DNA of 39,467 nt from Actinomycetota bacterium (GCA_023483915.1 JAMDEO010000061.1:1-39467); one strand, 5' to 3'; shown: positions 25,030 through 33,952, counted from the first letter of the stretch. The notes: generated by a model not told the origin, from the sequence alone. Translations and numbers: made by a program.

Positions 25030-25910
25030 CAGGCCTCACCCTCCGGGATGTTGGTGCCGAGCAGCCCCTGCGGCCTGAAGTACAGCACGATGAGAAGGAT
25101 GACGAAGGCAATCACGTTCTTGTATCCGGCGGGGACCAGCCCCGTTGACAACGATTGGAATATGCCGAGAACCAGACCGCCGATGACAGCTCCCGAACTG
25201 GAACCCCAGCCTCCCAGGACGGCGGCGATGAAGCCCATCATCCCGTAGAGACCACCGGCCGCGTAGTTGATGCCTCCCACATAGCTGGAGATGGCAATCC
25301 CACCGATGGCTCCGATAACGGCGCTTATAGCAAATGAAAGCAGAACCATCCTGCTGACGTTGATGCCAGAGAGACTGGCCGCGACCGGGTTGGTGGCAGT
25401 TGCAGTCATACGTTTGCCCAAGGTGGTCCGGTTGTTGATGACATATAGGATCGCGAGAATGACGATCATGATCCCGATCATCCATATGCTCTGCCGGCTG
25501 ATGTACACCCCGCCGACCTGGAAGGTGGCATCCCCCGTGAACGAGGGCAGTTGCTTCGTATAGCCCCCGTACTTCACGAGTGACAGGTTTTCAAAAAGAA
25601 GGCTGAGGGCGACTGTGCAGAGGATCATCGAAACAAGCGAGATCTTGAGAACCGGCTTGAGTACTACCTGGTACATAAGCATCCCAAGGACGATCACAAG
25701 AACCGTGCCCACGATGCCGGCCAGCCAGAAGGGCATCCCGATCTCCATCAACATGCTGAACGTGAAAAGGCCGCCGAACATGACGAAGCTGCCCTGGGCC
25801 ATATTCACGATTCGCGAGGAGCGGTAGATGGTGACAAATCCCAGGGCGATCAGGGCATAGACGGATCCCATTGTCACGCCCGAGACTAGGAGCTGAATCC
25901 AGTTAGTCAT
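25029..25910 (-). CDS. livH: Branched-chain amino acid-type ABC transporter permease LivH (second system)
   Basis: 293 residues with about eight membrane segments. Family landmarks are the N-terminal SGVTMGSVYALIALGFVTIY followed by SRIVNMAQGSFVMFGG, and the loop TTLGKRMTATATNPVAASLSGIN. It forms the channel with the LivM part of the fused protein. I chose the ATG with GGAAGGA about nine bases upstream; 21 further codons upstream have no homology and lie in the leader. First gene of livH-livMGF-livK. Confidence 0.92.
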   Translation of the reverse strand: MTNWIQLLVSGVTMGSVYALIALGFVTIYRSSRIVNMAQGSFVMFGGLFTFSMLMEIGMPFWLAGIVGTVLVIVLGMLMYQVVLKPVLKISLVSMILCTVALSLLFENLSLVKYGGYTKQLPSFTGDATFQVGGVYISRQSIWMIGIMIVILAILYVINNRTTLGKRMTATATNPVAASLSGINVSRMVLLSFAISAVIGAIGGIAISSYVGGINYAAGGLYGMMGFIAAVLGGWGSSSGAVIGGLVLGIFQSLSTGLVPAGYKNVIAFVILLIVLYFRPQGLLGTNIPEGEA

Positions 25911-26057
25911 GCTGCACCATCCTTCCCGCCGCCGGATCGCGCGTGCCAAACGAACGGGTGAAGAAGATGGCAATTCGCTTGCTGCTCAAGAATTGGCCCC
26001 CCTTTGCCGACCCCCGGCCATCCGCCAGCCCTAACAGGCGAAGCTGAATTGGCCAAT

Positions 26058-26086
26058 ACACTAGACCTTTGAACCATACCTGTCAA
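26058..26086 (-). promoter_or_regulatory. Promoter of the livH-livMGF-livK operon
   Basis: Minus-strand consensus TTGACA (26081-26086) and TAGTGT (26058-26063) with a 17-nt spacer, giving a leader of about 140 nt. The spacer holds AAAGGTC, reminiscent of the GGTC boxes at 15.2 and 16.7 kb, but the match is short. Confidence 0.65.
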
Positions 26087-26148
26087 GTGACGTCCCGTGC
26101 TCACTCAAGGATGGCTGGCCCGATTGTTCGACTCACCAGTTTGTTCCC

Positions 26149-28314
26149 CTATACGCGGCTCCGCTCATACGACCCGTACCAGGCCATCCTACTCAAGACA
26201 TTGGCCGCCGAGCGCGAAGACGGCAGAATGATCGGCACGTAGCGCCCACCCAGCTGGAATTCCGAGACGGCAACAAGGTGATCGGGCACATTGATGATGG
26301 GTTTGCCGGTCTGCTCCATGAGCGAAGTGACCAGCCTCAAGAACGACTGTTCCCAAGGAGTGAACTCAGCGTAGGCGCCCGCAGCGGAAAGCCGTCGTTC
26401 CTCGCCGCCCGTGCTTGGTACGCCCACAAAATTGAGGGCCAAGACGGCATCAAACGCGTCGCAACCGGCGATCAGCTCTACGGCCTTCAGACCGGTGTCG
26501 CCAAACCCCGCAGCCACCAGATCCATGGGGTTGCGTTTGCTCCAGAAGGGCGGGAGCAGCTTGTTCAAGTCGCCGACGAGCTTCGGCGGAAGATCGACTA
26601 GGTCTAGACCGTGCAGAGCCACCTCGTCCGCAGCCAGCACCCCGGGTCCTCCCCCATTTGTCACCACGGCAACGCGCCGACCCGCGGGCAGCGGCAGGTA
26701 GGCAAGACAGGCACCCAAGTCGACGAGCTCAGCGGTGGTGTCGCAGGTTACCACTCCGGCCTGCCGGGCCGCCGCCTCGAATACCGCAAAGGAGCCGGCT
26801 AAGGCCGCGGTGTGAGAAGCGGCCGCCTTGCGCCCCGACTCGGTACGTCCGCCACGAAGGACTACGACGGGCTTGTCCATAGTCACCCGTCTCGCCGCAT
26901 CGACAAAATGACGCCCGTCATCGATGCCCTCGAGATACATCATCACGCAGTGAGTCGAGGGATCATCCGCCAGGTAGTCGAGTACGTCGAAAGCGCTCAC
27001 CATAGCCTCATTGCCCACGCTGATGAACTTCTCCACTCCGATGCCGCGTCGCTCGCACGCGTCGACCACACCTGGGCCCATGCTGCCCGACTGCGAAATG
27101 AAGCTGATCTTTCCCTTGGGAGGATGGAGTGCTACAAAACCCGTGGCGTGCAGTTGGCTGTCATTGGACATCAGGCCCAGGCAGTTGGGACCGATGAGAG
27201 TGATCCCGTACTCGTTCGCCACCTGCACGATCTGCCGCTGGAGTTCGGCGCCCTCCTCTCCGGTCTCGGCGAAGCCGGCAGCCAGCACCACGGCCGCACG
27301 CACGCCCCGGCGGCCGCACTCTTCAAGGACGCCCTTTACCTGAGAGCCGCCCACCGCCATGAGGGCGAGTTCGGGCGCCTCCGGCAGATCGGCGAGACTG
27401 AGATAGGCCGACACGCCAAAGAAGACGCCGCCTCGAGGATTGACTGGGAATATGGTCCCGGGATAGCCGCCGTCGAGCAGGTTTCTCAGGGCCGATCCTC
27501 CCCACTTGTGGAGGTCGTTGGAAGCTCCCACTATGGCGACGGATGCAGGAGAGAACACGGCCCGCAGGTCGGGGGGGAACCGCCTTGTGGGGGCAACGGG
27601 CCGTGTCTCCTGGCCAAGGATAACCAGGGCGTCCGCCGCAATCGGCCGGCCGCCCTCGATTAATAGCGGGTTAATGTCTATCTCAACAACCTCGGGAAAA
27701 TCCCGGGCAATCCTGGCGATAGCCCCAAAAACCTTGGCGAGCTCCCCTCGATCAACCGCGGGGGCTCCTCGGAATTCATCCAGCAGCTTTCTTCCTCGAA
27801 TCAGATGAAGCAGAGCCGCCTCATCTCTCTCGTTCAGAGGTATGAGGCCGAGAGCGACGTCTCCGAGTACTTCCGTCAACACTCCTCCCAGGCCAAAGGC
27901 GAGAACCGGTCCGAAGGTCGGGTCGCGCCTCATGCCAACGAGGAACTCCCGATTGCCGCTTGCCATCCTTTCCACGAGGACCGATCCGAAAAGATCGCCG
28001 GCTCGCTTCTGCAGGGTGCGAAAGGCCTCGGCTGCTGCATTCGGACCCTCCACACCCAGGATCACGAGTCCGCTTTCGGTCTTGTGCCGGACTTCAGGAC
28101 CAACTGCCTTCAGTACCAACCGGCCGCCGAGAACCTCAGCCGCGGCGACGGCATCCGCTTCGGTCTTGCTCAAGATGCCGGACGGTACCGGTACGCCGTA
28201 GTTAGCGAGCAAGGTCTTTGATGCCGCTTCGTCGAGCGCGGTGCTGCCGTGGTCCAGCGCCTCAGAGATTAGGGCTCGAGCCCGTTCCCGCGGTTCGGCC
28301 GCATCGGCCACCAT
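26149..28314 (-). CDS. ADP-forming acyl-CoA synthetase, single-chain (copy 2)
   Basis: 721 residues and a clear paralogue of the 13-15 kb enzyme along its whole length, with the same order: ATP-grasp first, then CoA-binding (SPASVAIVGASNDLHKWGGSAL), then the ligase domains (SFISQSGSMGPGVVDA and AASHTAALAGSF with the phospho-His). It would yield ATP from an acyl-CoA. Earlier Met codons at 28362 and 28350 lie inside the predicted promoter, so translation must start later; I take the ATG after GTGAGGTG. The distance to the AbfD/HpaB-family gene is short, but it has its own promoter. The acyl substrate is unknown; position suggests the end product of the right-hand CoA cluster. Confidence 0.88.
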   Translation of the reverse strand: MVADAAEPRERARALISEALDHGSTALDEAASKTLLANYGVPVPSGILSKTEADAVAAAEVLGGRLVLKAVGPEVRHKTESGLVILGVEGPNAAAEAFRTLQKRAGDLFGSVLVERMASGNREFLVGMRRDPTFGPVLAFGLGGVLTEVLGDVALGLIPLNERDEAALLHLIRGRKLLDEFRGAPAVDRGELAKVFGAIARIARDFPEVVEIDINPLLIEGGRPIAADALVILGQETRPVAPTRRFPPDLRAVFSPASVAIVGASNDLHKWGGSALRNLLDGGYPGTIFPVNPRGGVFFGVSAYLSLADLPEAPELALMAVGGSQVKGVLEECGRRGVRAAVVLAAGFAETGEEGAELQRQIVQVANEYGITLIGPNCLGLMSNDSQLHATGFVALHPPKGKISFISQSGSMGPGVVDACERRGIGVEKFISVGNEAMVSAFDVLDYLADDPSTHCVMMYLEGIDDGRHFVDAARRVTMDKPVVVLRGGRTESGRKAAASHTAALAGSFAVFEAAARQAGVVTCDTTAELVDLGACLAYLPLPAGRRVAVVTNGGGPGVLAADEVALHGLDLVDLPPKLVGDLNKLLPPFWSKRNPMDLVAAGFGDTGLKAVELIAGCDAFDAVLALNFVGVPSTGGEERRLSAAGAYAEFTPWEQSFLRLVTSLMEQTGKPIINVPDHLVAVSEFQLGGRYVPIILPSSRSAANVLSRMAWYGSYERSRV

Positions 28315-28348
28315 CACCTCACTATAGTACTCATTATCGCGGTTACAC

Positions 28349-28378
28349 ATGCTAAAGTGCATCCCCCGCGGTTGTCAA
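28349..28378 (-). promoter_or_regulatory. Promoter of the second acyl-CoA synthetase gene
   Basis: Minus-strand TTGACA (28373-28378) and TAGCAT (28349-28354), spacer 18 nt, lying mostly in the 77-nt gap after the AbfD/HpaB-family gene. It places the transcript start near 28342 and so rules out the two most upstream Met codons of the reading frame. Confidence 0.6.
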
Positions 28379-28391
28379 TGGGTAAATCTCT

Positions 28392-29882
28392 CTAAAGCTC
28401 CGGCGGAAACTTGGGCAATTCCACAAAGAGCGGATGGGCCGTTGCTGGGACTATGCCGGCCGCCCGCGTGGCGGCGGCGCGGTAGCGGCTCCAATCGGCC
28501 AGCTGCAATATGGACAGCTTCTGCGCCTCGAGAGAGCCTTCCGCATGGATGGTCAGCACGTCCTCGTAGCAGGACGTGAGATCCCGGATCAACTTGACCA
28601 TGCGGAGCCGGTGCTCGGTGGGAACACCGGCCTTGCCGCCGAAATACTTCTCCATGAAGTCGTGAGTCTCGGGGTTGACATAGTCGTTGTACGACGGCGC
28701 GGTGACAATGATGCCGCCACCGATATCCTGTATGTACTTGGTCGCGGTATGCCAGTTGTCGGCGAAGTAGAACTTGCAGATGTTGGCGATCATCGGGCTG
28801 GGATAGACTAGGTCTGAGCCGTCTTCGCCCACGCAATGCTCCACTGCCGCGCGGCCCAGAGTCTCGACGGCCTCGGTGTACATGACGAGCCAAGTGAGTT
28901 TCTCGCGGATATGGGCCTTCTTGTCCACCCCGTTGTATTCGGCCATCAGGGTTGCGGCCCCGGTGAATAGCTCCAACTCCATGGCCTTGTACGTCTCGGC
29001 GCTCAGACGATGGAAGTTGGCGAACATGTAGGCAACATCGCCGGCAAACTCCCATTCCCCTTTGAGGAAGATTCGCTCCTTGGGGATAAAAGCGTTGTCG
29101 AAGATGATGGTGGCATCGTTGATGTAAACCGCGGCAGAAACCGGATGGTCGAACAAGTTCGCGCCCTCGCCGATCTCCGGCTGGGCACAGATCATAGTGA
29201 TTCCCGGCGTGTTCAAGGGGATTCCGAAGGACACGGCGTAGGCCGCGTCATCCTGCTGCATGGCCCGGCAGGGAGCGATGAGCACCTCGTTACAGGCCGG
29301 CGCCTGGCTGATGTGGGACTTGGCGCCGCTGACGACGATGCCGTCGGGCCGGTCTTCCACGATGCGCACATAGAAGTCTTTGTGCTGGACCTGCTGCGAG
29401 GGCCGAAGGCTTCGGTCGCCCTTGATATCCGTGAGGCCCATCGCGAAGGAGAGATCGTTCTTTTGCAGATGCGTGCGGTACGCCTCCACGTTGGCCGCAT
29501 AGTTGGTGCCGTACTTCTTGTCGACCCTGCGGGAGACGACGGTCACCGCGTTCAGACCATCTTTCGCGACGAACTTGGCGCCGGTAGGCTTACCGTAGCA
29601 CACACGCGCCCAGAGCTTGACCACCTCGCGTAGCCTGAAGAGATCCTCTGGGGTCCGCTGCGGCTGCAGGGCGAAGCTCACACGTTCGCCGTTTGAATCA
29701 AGGTCGGTTAGGAGATCCTGGTACCTGGGGTCGTTGTTCATGATGTAGTCCATCGCCACCCAGTTGTTAGTGATCTTGCATACCGGGTGCTCGGTTACAT
29801 CGGGAACCCTCTTGCCATCGAAGTACACGACGCGGCCGTCTCTCAGGCTTTCGATGTACTGCTGAGGTGTCTTGATCGCCAA
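28392..29882 (-). CDS. AbfD/HpaB-family flavoprotein lacking the [4Fe-4S] ligands
   Basis: 496 residues. It aligns along its length with 4-hydroxybutyryl-CoA dehydratase (AbfD) and 4-hydroxyphenylacetate 3-hydroxylase: an N-terminal QQYIESLRDGRVVYFDGKRV, then VDKKYGTNY (120-128), DIKGDRSLRPS, RIVEDRPDGIVVSGAKSH and FHRLS. AbfD binds its cluster through C99, C103, H292 and C299. By my alignment from memory these are T100, F104, H291 and Y298 here, so three of four ligands are gone, and the nearby Tyr296 is Ala. It therefore cannot be a classical Fe-S dehydratase. A flavin-only dehydrogenase, dehydratase or monooxygenase-like role remains possible. No flavin reductase gene lies beside it. It follows the SnoaL-like gene and has its own promoter with a palindrome. 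Confidence 0.85.
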   Translation of the reverse strand: MAIKTPQQYIESLRDGRVVYFDGKRVPDVTEHPVCKITNNWVAMDYIMNNDPRYQDLLTDLDSNGERVSFALQPQRTPEDLFRLREVVKLWARVCYGKPTGAKFVAKDGLNAVTVVSRRVDKKYGTNYAANVEAYRTHLQKNDLSFAMGLTDIKGDRSLRPSQQVQHKDFYVRIVEDRPDGIVVSGAKSHISQAPACNEVLIAPCRAMQQDDAAYAVSFGIPLNTPGITMICAQPEIGEGANLFDHPVSAAVYINDATIIFDNAFIPKERIFLKGEWEFAGDVAYMFANFHRLSAETYKAMELELFTGAATLMAEYNGVDKKAHIREKLTWLVMYTEAVETLGRAAVEHCVGEDGSDLVYPSPMIANICKFYFADNWHTATKYIQDIGGGIIVTAPSYNDYVNPETHDFMEKYFGGKAGVPTEHRLRMVKLIRDLTSCYEDVLTIHAEGSLEAQKLSILQLADWSRYRAAATRAAGIVPATAHPLFVELPKFPPEL

Positions 29883-29934
29883 TGCCCCTCTCCCCTACTC
29901 GCGGACGCTCACACGTTCACGCGGCGCATGTTAG

Positions 29935-29985
29935 ATAGAGCGCTCGCTCTATGACATTCTTGCAGGTGTCGTCCGTTCGTGTCAA
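29935..29985 (-). promoter_or_regulatory. Promoter of the AbfD/HpaB-family gene with TetR-style palindrome
   Basis: Minus-strand TTGACA (29980-29985) and AAGAAT (29956-29961), 18-nt spacer. Directly over the expected start site is a perfect palindrome ATAGAGCG-CT-CGCTCTAT (29935-29952). Its size and GAGCG/CGCTC arms look like operators of TetR-family repressors. No such repressor is encoded in the window. Confidence 0.6.
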
Positions 29986-29986
29986 G

Positions 29987-30658
29987 TCAAAGGTCCACGT
30001 ATTCGGGGGGCAGGGGCAGGCCGCTGTGATGACCAACACGCCCCGCATACGGCTCATGGAAGCTGGTGGGCTCGTCGGGCACCGGCACCTCCGCCGGCCT
30101 TGCTCCCTGGATGGCACTGCCTTGGATAACCGGCTCGTCAACCCAGCCTTTCTCGAACGAACTCCGGATGAGCAGGTGGGCCCGATAGTCCCAGAACTTC
30201 CACTGCCCGTCTTCCTTGACGAAGATGTGGTCGTACTTGATCACCTGCCAGATGGGAATGACACCTTTGACCGGATCGAGGAAGGTGTTGAAGCCCACGT
30301 GGTACCACATACCCTTGGCGGTCTTCATGTCGGGCTGCACCTGGATAACAGGCGTTGTCAGCTCGTGGATGGCGCAGTTGCCCTCGTAGTTGTAAAGCTT
30401 TCCGAGCATGTCCACGAACACCTTGCGTGCGCCGTCCAAACCATGAAACACGCCGCTCTCCACGATCTCGACCTTCACCCCTGGGGTTTTCTGGGCGAAT
30501 AGCTCGTCGACGATCTTGTCCCAATAGTGGCCCAAGCACAGGTGGTTGTAGCGGCCGTGCAGGTTGGAGATCTCCACGTAGTCGCGGGCGACCTGGGCAT
30601 TGCGTTCGGTCTTTTCGAGCCGCTTGAGCAGCTCGTCGTAGCTTGGAGCATCGGCCAT
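29987..30658 (-). CDS. SnoaL-like (NTF2-fold) protein, long form
   Basis: 223 residues. An N-terminal helical stretch ELLKRLEKTERNAQVARDYVEISNLHGRYNHL precedes an NTF2-like domain of the SnoaL_4 kind, with the conserved HELTTPVIQVQPDMKTAKGMWYHVG and FVKEDGQWKFWDYRAHLLIRSSFEKGW. The long polar tail (about 180-223) is unusual. Related proteins sit beside ring- or CoA-degrading enzymes and may act as isomerases or dehydratases. It has a GGGAGG ribosome-binding site. Upstream, between it and the FadH-type gene, is the first stem-core repeat element. Confidence 0.82.
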   Translation of the reverse strand: MADAPSYDELLKRLEKTERNAQVARDYVEISNLHGRYNHLCLGHYWDKIVDELFAQKTPGVKVEIVESGVFHGLDGARKVFVDMLGKLYNYEGNCAIHELTTPVIQVQPDMKTAKGMWYHVGFNTFLDPVKGVIPIWQVIKYDHIFVKEDGQWKFWDYRAHLLIRSSFEKGWVDEPVIQGSAIQGARPAEVPVPDEPTSFHEPYAGRVGHHSGLPLPPEYVDL

Positions 30659-30712
30659 GACGTTTACCTCCCTGTGGTCGGTGTCTTTGGTTTCGGCTGC
30701 GCGAGCGTCAAC

Positions 30713-30873
30713 GAGGCTGCTGAATAATGACGTTGCGCCACCAAAATGCGACGGGCAGGGGCGAGAGCAGGACGCAGGGAGGGCAAATAGCAGCGCTATT
30801 TGCGCGACCGAGGACGAACTATCGCGCTGTCCGGTGCGTTTTGGTGGCCGTGACTTCGTTTTTCAGCAGCCTC
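30713..30873 (+). repeat. Stem-core repeat element, copy A
   Basis: A 161-bp element bounded by imperfect inverted arms (30713-30750 and 30835-30873; outer 12 bp GAGGCTGCTGAA exact, inner CCACCAAAA also paired). Inside is an 80-nt core (30753-30832) that aligns without gaps to copy B on the other strand at 61 of 80 positions. The core centre is a 9-bp hairpin, GCAAATAGC-3-GCTATTTGC. One end lies two bases past the stop codon of the FadH-type gene. Confidence 0.8.
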
Positions 30874-30875
30874 CC

Positions 30876-32987
30876 TTAAATGGACTTGGCCGTCTGGTAA
30901 CCGGCCCGAACCGCGTGGACGATCATGCCGGCCTGCTGGCCGTCACCTATCAAGAACAGTTCGGGCACTTTGCCCTGGAGGGCGTCGTAGAGCTTGTGGT
31001 TGGGGAGGAGCGGCGCCGTGGGGATGAGGGTGTCGGCTTCCAGTTCGACCTTGTTGCCTCCAGCGTCCGCGAAAGAGAGGCCCTTGTCGGTGACCACGAG
31101 ATCCTTGGCTCCAGCGATGATCCGCACACCTTCCTGGGCGAACCATTCCATCGTAAGGCCGAGGCGGAAGTCGAGCATGCCCTCGCCGATGATGTCTGAG
31201 GGCTCGACGACGGTGACGCGGCGCCCGCGTTTGGTGAGAAACTCTGCGACTTCCAAGCCGTGCAGCCCAGCGCCGACCACGACGACCTTCTTGCCGACAG
31301 GCAAGTAGAACCTGGTCGCCCAGCCCAGGAATTCCGGCCCGACCAATCTGAGAACCGGCTTCACCCGTTTGTGCAGCTCCGGCGTGGTCAGCACCTTGCC
31401 CTTGGCCTTCTTGCTGCCATTGAGCCCCGGTGAAGTCAAGACCCCGCCGGTGGCCAGGATCACAACATCGGGATGCATCGCCTGGACCGACTCAACTGTC
31501 GCTTCTTGGCCCAGTTCGACCTTGACGCCCTCCTTGGCCACCTGATCTTTGAGATACCGGATCAGACCGGGAATGTCCTCCAGCTCGACGCCCTTTATCA
31601 GTGAAGCCAGAGGCAGTAACCCACCCAACTGTGAGGTCTTTTCGACCAGGGTCACATCGTGGCCGCGGTGGGCGGCCACCCTGGCTGCTTCCATGCCTGA
31701 CGGCCCACCGCCGACCACGACGACCTTCTTCTTCTTCTCCGCCCGTGGGAGGCTGGACCTTCCGAAGCCCACGGCCGCATTCAGACGGCAGTGCCGGAGG
31801 AACGACTCCGACTGATCCAGGCAGGTGCCGCAGCGTGTGCACGGTGCAACTTCCTCGCGTCGACCCGTTGCCAGCTTGTTGGGAAGCTCGGGGTCGCAGA
31901 TAAGGGGCCGGTTCATGCCTATGAAGTCGGCCTGCCCTTTCTCTAGGGCATCTTCCCCTTCTTCAGGGGTGACATAGCCGATGAGAATCACCGGAATGGG
32001 GAACAGCTTCTTGGCCTCCGCGGTCATCAGCCGCATGGCGGCCCGCCCCCTCTGCTCGGCATTGTACTGCGGAGGCATCTTTTCTCGAGGCACCTGCGCA
32101 TCCGGGAAGAACATGTAGTCGGGCAAGAAGCCGGGCACATGCAGGCCCAGCCAGTGACTGCGGATCATGAGAGCATCGGCGCCGGCCTCCACGGCCATCC
32201 TCATGCTCTGAAGAGCCAGGTCGTGTGTAAGACAGGTGCGATCCTCCCTCCCGATGCAGTAGCCGCTCTCGAAGCCGTTCATGCAGACGACGACCGGGAA
32301 GTCGTCACCGCAGCGCTTCTTGATGCCGGTGAGGATATCGACGAGCAGCTTGGCCCGCTTCTCCTGAGTGCCGCCGTACTCGTCGTCACGGTGGTTCCAG
32401 AAGGGCGAGAGGAAGTTGTGGACGATGTGACTGCTACCCGCATTGATATCGATGCCGTCGAAGCCTGCCTTCTGGGCCCGCTCGGCCGCATCGATGTACT
32501 TGCGGGTGATGTCTTGGATCTCCGGAACGGTAAGTGCCCGAGGCAGGTCGCGGTGGAAGTCGCCTGGACTGTCGATGTTGACCGGCGAAGCCGCGATGGG
32601 TGGTCCCTCATAGGTGGCCGGCGCGTTCGGAAACAGGGGATTTTGCCAAGGCCCGTCGTGTTCCATCTGCATGAAGCAAGGGCAGCCATTGCTGTGGATG
32701 AGGTCTACCAACTCGGCCATGCCTGCAACGAACCTGTCCTCGTCCATCCGGTAGCGCTCCCGCCAGCGATACCCGTGGGGATAGTCGATGGTGGGTGCCT
32801 CGACTGAGATGATACCCACGCCTCCTCGGGAGAGCGCTTCGTAGAAACCGAGGGAGTTCTCGTTCATGCACATCTCGGTCTCGTCGAAGCTCATCATGCC
32901 GGCAGCCGATTTGTAGATACGGTTCCGGGTCTTGACCTTGCCGATCTGCCCTGGTTCGAGCAGCTTCGCGAACTTGGAATCTGTCAT
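30876..32987 (-). CDS. FadH/OYE-type NAD(P)H:flavin oxidoreductase with Fe-S cluster
   Basis: 703 residues with the architecture of 2,4-dienoyl-CoA reductase and related enoate or bile-acid-type reductases. Residues 1-375 are an FMN-binding TIM barrel (FLSPFWNHRDDEYGG near 192-206). A [4Fe-4S] motif follows at C383, C386, C389 and C400. The FAD and NAD(P)H Rossmann units are KKVVVVGGGPSGMEAARVA (about 420) and KKVVVVGAGLHGLEVAEFL (about 570). Electrons pass NAD(P)H-FAD-4Fe4S-FMN to a C=C bond. The ATG with AGGTGGA is chosen; a TTG nine codons earlier overlaps the previous gene. Its neighbours (SDR, HBD, thiolase) indicate a CoA-thioester pathway, so an unsaturated acyl-CoA is a sensible substrate. 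Confidence 0.9.
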   Translation of the reverse strand: MTDSKFAKLLEPGQIGKVKTRNRIYKSAAGMMSFDETEMCMNENSLGFYEALSRGGVGIISVEAPTIDYPHGYRWRERYRMDEDRFVAGMAELVDLIHSNGCPCFMQMEHDGPWQNPLFPNAPATYEGPPIAASPVNIDSPGDFHRDLPRALTVPEIQDITRKYIDAAERAQKAGFDGIDINAGSSHIVHNFLSPFWNHRDDEYGGTQEKRAKLLVDILTGIKKRCGDDFPVVVCMNGFESGYCIGREDRTCLTHDLALQSMRMAVEAGADALMIRSHWLGLHVPGFLPDYMFFPDAQVPREKMPPQYNAEQRGRAAMRLMTAEAKKLFPIPVILIGYVTPEEGEDALEKGQADFIGMNRPLICDPELPNKLATGRREEVAPCTRCGTCLDQSESFLRHCRLNAAVGFGRSSLPRAEKKKKVVVVGGGPSGMEAARVAAHRGHDVTLVEKTSQLGGLLPLASLIKGVELEDIPGLIRYLKDQVAKEGVKVELGQEATVESVQAMHPDVVILATGGVLTSPGLNGSKKAKGKVLTTPELHKRVKPVLRLVGPEFLGWATRFYLPVGKKVVVVGAGLHGLEVAEFLTKRGRRVTVVEPSDIIGEGMLDFRLGLTMEWFAQEGVRIIAGAKDLVVTDKGLSFADAGGNKVELEADTLIPTAPLLPNHKLYDALQGKVPELFLIGDGQQAGMIVHAVRAGYQTAKSI

Positions 32988-33010
32988 GCGCTGTCCACCT
33001 GGTCTTTCAC

Positions 33011-33952
33011 TCAAACCGGACGGAAGGCGTCGATCGCCTCTAGGTAATCGAGCATTTTTAGATAGAGAAGATCCCTCTTTCGTAGGATCTCCGCCTCACT
33101 TCGCCCCTCGTAGTCATAGATGCCCCTCGAGGTTTTGACCCCCAGATCTCCGGCATTGACCATCTCCTCGACGAAGGAGTAGACCTTGTCGACGTTCTTC
33201 TGGTAAGCGAGGAGCATGTCGAGACCCTGGAAGTCCAACGTTTGCATGACCCCCACAATCGGAAGGCGGATGCCAAGGGTGAGTTTGATGGCCCGGTCGA
33301 TCTCTTCGGGGTCGACAAGGCCTTCCTGAACCATGTCCATGCAGGTCTCACCGATGGCCCGCTGGATGCGATTCACGATGAAGCCCGGCCCCATCTTCTT
33401 CATGACGACGGGTTTCTTGCCCAGCTCCTCCAAGAAAGACAGCGTGACGGATAGAGTCTCGCGGGAGGTCTGCGGGGCCGGCACCACTTCCGCCAGAGGG
33501 ATGATGTGGGCCGGAGCAAAGAAATGGGCGATCACTGTGTGCGGCAGCCGCCGCTCAGGCATTAGTTCGAAGATGTTGAGACTTGAGGTGTTGCTGACGA
33601 TGATGGCGTCCTTCTTCGCGAAGACATCCAGCTCGGTGTAGAGCTGGGTCTTGGCCTCCTTCGATTCCGCGATCGTCTCCATGACGAAATCGGCATTGCC
33701 GGCCGCCTCTTCCACCGACCGGGTGGGGTGGATTCGAGAGAGTGCGGTATCTGCGTCGACGAGTGTGATCGAGCCGTGCCCGACGAGGGTGTCCAGGCTG
33801 CTGCGGGCTGTGCCCACGGCCTTTTCAAGAGTCTCCGCCTTGCGCGAGTAGAGAGCTACCTCATGGCCGCCCCTGGCGAAGACCAGGGCCAGACCGGGTC
33901 CCATCGTTCCCGCTCCGAAGACCGCGACTTTTCCGATCTCCTCCACGTTCAC
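33011..33952 (-). CDS. 3-hydroxyacyl-CoA dehydrogenase (HBD type)
   Basis: 313 residues, the size of 3-hydroxybutyryl-CoA dehydrogenase. It oxidises 3-hydroxyacyl-CoA to 3-oxoacyl-CoA with NAD, or the reverse. The Rossmann motif VAVFGAGTMGPGLA is near 9-22, and the catalytic set is S120 (SNTSS), H143 (AHFFAPAH), E155 and N194 (GFIVNRIQRA). I take the GTG preceded by AGGGAGGAG as the start; it lies 13 nt after the SDR stop. The longer reading would overlap the SDR gene. Part of the same-strand beta-oxidation-like run. Confidence 0.92.
   Translation of the reverse strand: MNVEEIGKVAVFGAGTMGPGLALVFARGGHEVALYSRKAETLEKAVGTARSSLDTLVGHGSITLVDADTALSRIHPTRSVEEAAGNADFVMETIAESKEAKTQLYTELDVFAKKDAIIVSNTSSLNIFELMPERRLPHTVIAHFFAPAHIIPLAEVVPAPQTSRETLSVTLSFLEELGKKPVVMKKMGPGFIVNRIQRAIGETCMDMVQEGLVDPEEIDRAIKLTLGIRLPIVGVMQTLDFQGLDMLLAYQKNVDKVYSFVEEMVNAGDLGVKTSRGIYDYEGRSEAEILRKRDLLYLKMLDYLEAIDAFRPV

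Noticed and set aside
28350-28362. Upstream Met codons of the second acyl-CoA synthetase
   Set aside because: They lie in the spacer and -10 of the predicted promoter, upstream of the transcript start, and the added residues have no homology.
30713-30873. Reading repeat copy A as a CRISPR fragment or attC integron site
   Set aside because: No repeat-spacer array, no cas or integrase genes, and no attC R/L box consensus was seen; only two dispersed copies are present.
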